Part shown: positions 47,461-64,000 of the stretch, in pieces
Layout of the letters: the number at the start of each line of letters is the position of its first letter
How positions within the stretch are numbered: the first letter of the stretch is position 1
NCBI RefSeq assembly: GCF_024868665.1
Contig: NC_079891.1
Coordinates: 30,210,665 to 30,274,664, forward strand
From: Triplophysa rosa
Lineage: Eukaryota > Chordata > Actinopteri > Cypriniformes > Nemacheilidae
Length of the DNA stretch: 64,000 nt
Direction: 5' to 3'
The notes under the pieces: generated by a model
Database searches by the model: none
What the model was told of the DNA's origin: nothing
What the model saw: the letters and a program-made list of their open reading frames with translations, nothing else
Made by a program: the position numbers and the translations under genes

Positions 47461-48687
47461 ACTGCTAGAAATGATTGAGAGAGATGAAAATAGCAGGAAT
47501 GAGACTAACAGGAACAGAAGAAAAAATATAAAAATGAAATGGCTGATTCCGCATAATTTTCATTTCTCCATTGAATCATACACAGAAAATATCCCTGCAT
47601 CTGACACCAGGCCTAAAACGAATGTGAGTGTGAATTTACAGTGGCCAGGCAGACAGACGTATATTTGTGTGAGTCAAAGAGAGTAAATGTTTATGGATTT
47701 CACACATTGCTTGATGGAATAAATCAGGAGTTCGCTGTGATGTGAGAAGTCTCGCTTCCCAATGGTGAACCCATCAACATCTCCAGGCATCTATAGAGAA
47801 CTTTATTCCATTAGTGGCATTATATTCAAACAAATGAAATTGTCACTGTATATTTATTATGTTTTTCTTGAGCATGGCACTCCATCATCAAATTTTGCCT
47901 CCACTCTCCTACTGGCATCACAGATTGCAGGTCGTCTGAATATCATGCCAGTTTCTCTCCACCATAACCTCCGTCTATGCCAGATGAACCCAGCTGCATA
48001 AATTCCCATTGGCTTTAATGGTTTGTATACACAATGATGCCTGCGTATATGAGTGTGAGGAGACAGGCAGTGAGCTTTCGCTGAGCCATGAACAAAGAGG
48101 GGAAAATCATTTCGAAAATGAATAAAAGTGGAAAAATGATTTTTTGGGGGCTTCTGGGGCTCGGTTGGTTTGTCTGGAATTCTCTCAACTGTCTGTTTCT
48201 GTACTGTTCCTTATATATATTATATATTCCCCCCTTATAAAAGAACAAATCCAAATGAGATTTCTTGAATATTACAATTTCTTTTCCTAGACAGAAATGA
48301 TATTCCTCAGAAGTTGCTCTTTCATAACTCAGCAGTTCTCGGTTTATCCTAAAATTGCTTAAAAGAAAAAAGTAAAAACATAAGACGTTGTTAAAACATA
48401 CGAGGAGGTGTAAAATAAATGTAGATTAGGTAATATATTTGATGAGAAATGTTTGCGTTCATATTGAAATCTTCAATATTGACTTGGCAAATCTGAGTGT
48501 TCAGTTTGATCTCTTCTGAAGCGGATGGAGACATTTGTGAGAATCCTGGTTCTCAAAATAAACATCTGAGATGAAATATCTGAGGAGACCTAAGCAAAAG
48601 TGTGCACTGCTCTTTATTTAATCTCATTGATGTCTTGGGGAAACAACTGAAAAAAAAAGAGTAATTTTTCTTACAGGATTGCACCTT
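47461..48687. other. Intergenic stretch
   Basis: AT-rich. The short frames at 47471-47686 and 47762-48001 have no recognisable motif or splice support. Nothing else seen. Confidence 0.4.
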
Positions 48688-49069
48688 AAAGGGATAGTTC
48701 ACCCAAAAATGAAAATTCTGTCATCTTTTACTCACCCTCGAGTTGCTCCAGATCTGTATACATTTCTTTGTTCTGATGAACACAGAGAAAGATATTTTGA
48801 AAGATACAATGGTAGTCAAAAGTGCCCCAGAACTGTTTGCTTTCCTACATTCTTCAAAATATCTTCTTTTATCTTTAAGAGAACAAAGAAATGTATAAAG
48901 TAATTTTTCCTATGGTATTCAATGGTGTCCAGGAACTGTTTGATTACAAGCATTCTTCCAAATATCTTTCTTTGTGTTCATCAGAACAAAGAAATTTATA
49001 TTTGGAACAACTTGAGGGTGAGTAAATGAAGACAGAATTTGCTTTTTTTGGGTGAACTGCTCATTTAAG
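48688..49069. mobile_element. Angel-like foldback MITE
   Basis: A long, well-preserved copy: starts aaagggatagttcacccaaa, ends aatgaagacagaatttgctt and gggtgaactgctcattt. The arms contain gttctgatgaacacagagaa and its inverse tttgtgttcatcagaacaaa. Confidence 0.9.
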
Positions 49070-49633
49070 TCCTATGAAATGCCTTTATTTCTCCCATTGA
49101 ATTTCAAGAGAAACATCTGAGCCAAGGTTAAGACATTTATAAACAGCTAAGAACGCAATAATACGTCGTGAGCTTCAAAAGAGCAATACACTTTACTTTT
49201 TCTCTGGACACTCCTTTCTCATTCCTTTATATCATCATATCTCAGTGACTTGCTTGTTTTTACAACAAAAGATTATTTGTATCCATTGCGCTCCCTCAGT
49301 TCATTGTCTGTTTGGAATGGATGTGTATATTTCCAGAAGCATTTTAGGAGAGGTGTGTCAGGCTCTATGACAGCGTATTTGGAGCAGAGAGGCTTAGACG
49401 CTACTTTATCACTTGAGTCTGAAATTCAATCTGTCTGAGGTCAGTGCTTCACTGTGGTCCACAAAGGATAATGAAATTTGATAGAAGTAAACGTGTTTTT
49501 AAAAGGGATAGTTTGAAAAATAGAATGAAAAAGTCTTTTGTCACTTACTGTATAAACCTGCATGTCTGTCTCTCTTTCGTGGATTTTTCAGTACAATAAA
49601 AGTATATGAGGACCACAGGTCAACTCAAAACTA

Positions 49634-50270
49634 ATATGTGACCCTGGATGACAAAAACAGTCTTTAAGTAGCACGGGAACATGAACATTGTATGGGTCAA
49701 AATGATAGATTTTTTTATGCCAAAATATTTTGATTATATTATGGCCCGGTTTCACAGACACGGCTTAGCTTTAACCAGGACTATGCCTTAGTTAAATTAA
49801 GATATTTATGTGGCTTTTATAAAAATGCCTTAGAAGAATACATTACTGGTATGCATGTCTTCAGACAAAACAATGGCACTAATATATTTCTGGGCAAGTA
49901 ATATTCAGTTAAGACAGGTCAAACGTTCATTTTAGTCTGGGACTAGCCTTAAGCCTTGTCTGTGAAACCGGGCCATTATATATATATATATATATATAAA
50001 TATATTTTGTAAATTTCCTATCGTAAATATGCTATGCTAAGGACTTAATTTGAACAACTTTAAAGGCGATTTTCTCAATATTTTGACTTTTTTGCACCCT
50101 CAGATTCAATATTTCTAAATGGTTATATCTCTGCCAAATATTGTCCTATCCCAACAAACCATGCATCAATGGAAAGCTTATTTATTTATTTTATATTTGT
50201 TTATTCAGCTTTCAGATGATGTATAAAACATTTACCCATAAGACTGGTTTTGTTGTCCAGGGTCACATAT
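49634..50270. mobile_element. DNA element with atatgtgaccctgg termini, interrupted by another MITE
   Basis: The ends atatgtgaccctgg and ccagggtcacatat are perfect inverses over 14 bp, and inverse similarity extends further (gacaaaaacagtct; agactggttttgttg). A MITE with its own termini is inserted at 49743-49974. Confidence 0.85.
49743..49974. mobile_element. Nested MITE with ggcccggtttcacagac termini
   Basis: The left end ggcccggtttcacagaca is matched by the right end tgtctgtgaaaccgggcc, an exact inverse over 18 bp. A 5-bp direct repeat attat flanks it at 49738-49742 and 49975-49979. A short (TA)n run follows. Confidence 0.9.
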
Positions 50271-51680
50271 GTTGAATGATGCTTCCAGGGATCATTCAAG
50301 TGAATCCTCTACAGCATGCCAAGTCCTTGAAAAGACAATTTCACCATTGTTACAGAAAAAGAAAATACAAATTTGCACATTTTATCTCTGGTGTCTCAAG
50401 GTCCAGGTCTTGCAAGTGCTAACTAGCTGATTAGAGAGACAGGAGAAGGCCAGTGAGACGCAGATGCTGTGTGTCTATGGAATAACCCTCTCAATTACAG
50501 CGCTGCCAAATTGAAACAGATCCCGATTTAACTCGCTTTCCAATACACCTCACGGCGGCTTTGCCAGCCTGCCTCTCTCTTCAGCGACGGACCTCTCTGA
50601 TGCAGCATGTCCAGATCGGCTGCCAGACACAGCGGTAGGAGCATCGATTCTCAATAACATCACTAATGACCGCATACCGCCTGACGCACGTTGCCATTAC
50701 TTGAGGTGAGAGCTGGGACTGAGGGCAGGCCTGAAAGTGGCATGCCAGATGGAGCCGGTTAGGAACGGTTATAAGGATGAATTGTTTGTCAGTTGGGAAG
50801 AAGGATGGAGAGAGTTTGAGAATAGAATGGCAAGACTTGGTAAATACTAGGGACGGTGAACTCTGATTGGGCTGTCAGGTGGACGGACTCTTGTTCGCGT
50901 CTCATCTCTTGCTTTCTTGATCCATCTCTCATTAGCAGGCGTCACTCCGGGTAATGAGTCCAGACCGCCGGTCAATACAGCACTAGCCCCAGTCAATACC
51001 AGTTACCTGCAACACAAACACTCAAAGGCTGCGCTTGCGGAAAATCAATGTGGTGCTGCGGTTCTCTCTCGTCCCCAGTCTTGGCTTGCTCGCTAAAGCA
51101 CGGCAGATATGACAGCCATGACAGGAGACCATAGTGACTATGTACTATATGCAGTTTAAATGAAAATTATGAATGCGTTTTATTTGTGATATAGTTTTTT
51201 TCTGTTGCCTCAATTGCCATATTAATGAAAAAATGTATACTCTCAAAAAGTACAATTTTACCCAATAATCGAAATACTTTGCATAAAAGATACTTTGAAA
51301 TCCCCTGCCCTTCTCAATTGTAAACTACTCTAATAAGATTTAAAGTCTACTAACAAATCATTATTGCAATGCAAAGAAAAAAAACCATTTCAACTTGCGT
51401 TGCACGTTGAATTTTGATGAGTTGAAGTTACTTAAAAACACTGAAAATCGTACAAGTTGAAAAAATGACTTGTAAAGCTAATTTGATTGCATTTAAAAGT
51501 TTAAGGCTGCGAAAAAATAACAGTGTTTTTGTTGTGCCAAGTTTAATTCAAAAGATTAAAGGCTATAATTTTTACTTTATATTTAAAATTTTTACTTTTT
51601 AATTTTTTTCCCCCAGACATTCACGCAGAAGATTTAAAACACAATTACAGAAACATTCAGTTGGATGTATAAAATACCAG
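50271..51680. other. Intergenic stretch with a unique GC-richer core
   Basis: 50440-51120 is GC-richer, free of recognised repeats and has no long frame, so it is a candidate for conserved noncoding sequence near fbrsl1. 51121-51680 is AT-rich. No gene found. Confidence 0.4.
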
Positions 51681-51707
51681 ACAGGTGTGCAGATATAAGG
51701 TCCAACC

Positions 51708-52781
51708 TTTATTCCATACATTTTTAAACCATGAATGTTCATTTTCATTTTTTTCACGCCTAAAGCTCTACTTGTTTTGTATACAAGAGTCTAAGAAAAA
51801 CAACTGCACAACACCACAAGGTCGACAGAAAGAGTCTATTGCCACCTCAAACATTTCAATGTTTGTCAGATGTCCAGTTTCTGTGGCTGGAGAACAGTTA
51901 CTCTGCTAAAGCAGTTCCTTTATGACCTGGAAGTTTATCGTTGTTTGTTTCATTGGCTCTTCATGGAAAAATCAATGATCCGGAATTCTCTCTGTAGAAC
52001 TCATTGACTTTCCATTCCGATAACCGTCCAATCAGAACTCTCTCTTTATCCTCTTTGCATAGATTGCATCACCATGACCTGACCCCCTCTGATTGGACAG
52101 CTGCGTCGCCATGGTTTCAACCTGGAAGTGGTTCTGTTTTATTTCATTGTGTTTTTTTAGAAACATTTAAAAAGCCTAACAAATGTACAATGTCATTTCG
52201 TTCCAAGTAATATCAACAAGATATTTACAATATCTTTAAACTTTACATCAATCAAACAAGAATATTTTAATACATATTTGTCTGCATATCTCAAAAAATC
52301 AAGCAAACAAGAACTTCCAAAATGTAACTTTGTACACGGTCAGCACTGAGTATCTCCAAGTACCATAGAGCATATCAACTGTCAAACTGTGAGATCATAC
52401 CAATTCAGATATGTAGACATCCATGTCCAGCAGCTCGCCAGGATAAATATACAGGGCAGGGAACGAAAGAAACTTATGCAAATACATAAAAAATGTCTGT
52501 ACATGAAAAAGGGTAGGAAATGTACAAACTAATTTCAGAATCTCTTCACATGAAAAACTGAAAAGGCATTGGATTAATATATTAATATCAAATTTCTGGT
52601 TGGTAGTTGACGTTTGTGTAATTTGTTCGGAGCTACCAACTTATCCCGGCCAAAAACCATGGTGATGTGCTTGTTCCAAGGTACAAATCTTTGTACAAAT
52701 TACACATTTATTATTTACTTTGTGTGAAAATAAGTGCATGTTGCCTGCGTCAAACTTAAAGGAGGCGTTTTCCTTAGAGCG
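51708..52781 (-). other. fbrsl1: Presumed fbrsl1 3' UTR
   Basis: Follows the fbrsl1 stop codon on the minus strand. Minus-strand AATAAA signals appear as tttatt at 52707-52712 (very short UTR), 52138-52143 and 51708-51713. The sequence looks unique with no coding frame. The true end cannot be chosen from sequence alone. Confidence 0.45.
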
Positions 52782-62762
<9,981 letters not shown>

Positions 62763-64000
62763 CTAAAGACAAGAGAGAACCAAGAGTCACCTCAGCAGAA
62801 AACACACACACACTTGACCCGAAAAACACAAACTCTGAACTCTGAAGAACAGGATGTTCTTCAACTGTAAAGACACAGTACAGGTAGAATGTGCATTGAG
62901 GAACTTTCAGTGAACTTTTAAGAACTTGATGCTTTTAAAAGACATCAATTTATACGGTTGTGGATTTGTCTTAAAAATGAAACTCATTTTCGCCTTTAGT
63001 TTTCATAAATATATATAAAATTGGCAGGATGACGTTTGGAATTGTTTTGCAATGACTCAAGATATAATCTCACAAGGTGGAGGCTAAGGTCTGGTATTTA
63101 TAATAACTGTGGGCCTATATCTCAGATTTAGCATCTTTTTTCGAAATGCCAAGATTTTGGCATTAAAAGCCAAGTTATCTTGACTGTTGGCAACAAAAAA
63201 ATATACACTTACCGTATAAGGCTAAGATGAAGAAGGCAGGTATTATTTTCATCTCAAATTTTGCATTTAGTATAAGCTGTATCAAACTGGGCATTCAAAG
63301 AGGTATTTATAATAAACTGCTCAAAATGTAGTTACTGCTAATACCCAACACAACACACATTTACAAAGGAAGGCTTCTGGAGGATTCCGGATATTAGAAA
63401 TGAACAGTCGAGCTCACTTCATTCTTTATTAAATAGCAATAGGAGCCAACTTGATACAAGTCAAATTTTTCATATGCTGACCTCTGATGCGTGCCCCATC
63501 TCGCCTCACTCTTGAGAAATCTTGAAAAAAATGCAATTTAAGAGCAAGGCTGTTGTTACTATATACTAGTAATTTCAAAATAAATAATTTGAATTAGTCA
63601 ATATTTGTGAATAGCAAACTAGAGCTACAATAAACTAGGGTATATTTTGAGTACATTGTATTTTGGGGTACAGAGCAGCATACACTCTGTTTTGTACTAA
63701 AAACATACTCTTAGAGAGCTGACACACTAGAGTTTACTCTGTTGGAGCATGATGAAAAGGAACATGTAAGATGCATTTTGCAATTGTGAAAAAAGTCAAG
63801 TCGGTGATATCACACCTGAATTAGTCTCTTTAAAACAGATCAACAAATACCCACATAAAAGGTTACATTTAAGTTGCACGACCTTCATAATCTCTTGCAA
63901 TTTTCCTGTATTTTCTTGTGTCTATATCTAGTGGAATCAACAGACTGACGTAAGCTCTAGTGTGTAGGCACTCAAACAAATTCAATCTTGATACCAATAT
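62763..64000 (-). other. fbrsl1: fbrsl1 intron, runs out of the window
   Basis: The exon starting at 62762 needs two bases of a split codon from upstream, so more coding exons lie right of the window. No further exon was seen here. A short (CA)n run is at about 62800-62813. Confidence 0.55.

Overview
This is vertebrate nuclear DNA, almost certainly from a teleost and probably a cyprinid-like fish. Genes are split by GT-AG introns, the background is AT-rich, and the introns hold many fish-type short inverted-repeat elements (Angel-like foldback elements, hAT- and Harbinger-type MITEs, tRNA-derived SINEs). No bacterial, phage or viral gene was seen. No intact transposase or reverse transcriptase frame was seen; every mobile element recognised is non-autonomous.

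Four protein genes were reconstructed exon by exon, with splice phases that close. (1) zdhhc8, + strand, about 917-9553: a DHHC palmitoyltransferase whose first exon lies left of the window. (2) An unnamed + strand gene, 12818-28831: a 714-residue type I membrane protein with a signal peptide, one CUB domain interrupted by about 146 residues, one membrane segment and a long cytoplasmic tail. (3) chfr, - strand, 32957-40459: the FHA-RING-PBZ mitotic checkpoint ubiquitin ligase, 635 residues. (4) fbrsl1, - strand, 52782-62762: the last 855 residues of an AUTS2/fibrosin-family protein whose 5' exons lie right of the window.

Genes 1 and 2 are tandem, with a likely zdhhc8 poly(A) signal near 12133 and a TATA-like box at 12534. 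Genes 2 and 3 converge: likely 3' ends near 29740 and 30010. Genes 3 and 4 are both on the minus strand, separated by about 11 kb (41.2-51.7 kb) that is mostly repeats, plus one possible orphan terminal exon near 42.0-42.3 kb and a few GC-richer unique stretches that could be regulatory. The genes do not form a pathway; their linkage looks like preserved vertebrate synteny (human chfr and fbrsl1 are both at 12q24.33, zdhhc8 at 22q11).

The most interesting items are the unassigned CUB-receptor gene with its split CUB domain, a perfect 40-bp-arm hairpin in the presumed zdhhc8 3' UTR, a 600-bp inverted pair of MITEs in a chfr intron, nested hAT elements with both target-site duplications still readable, and the orphan minus-strand exon.
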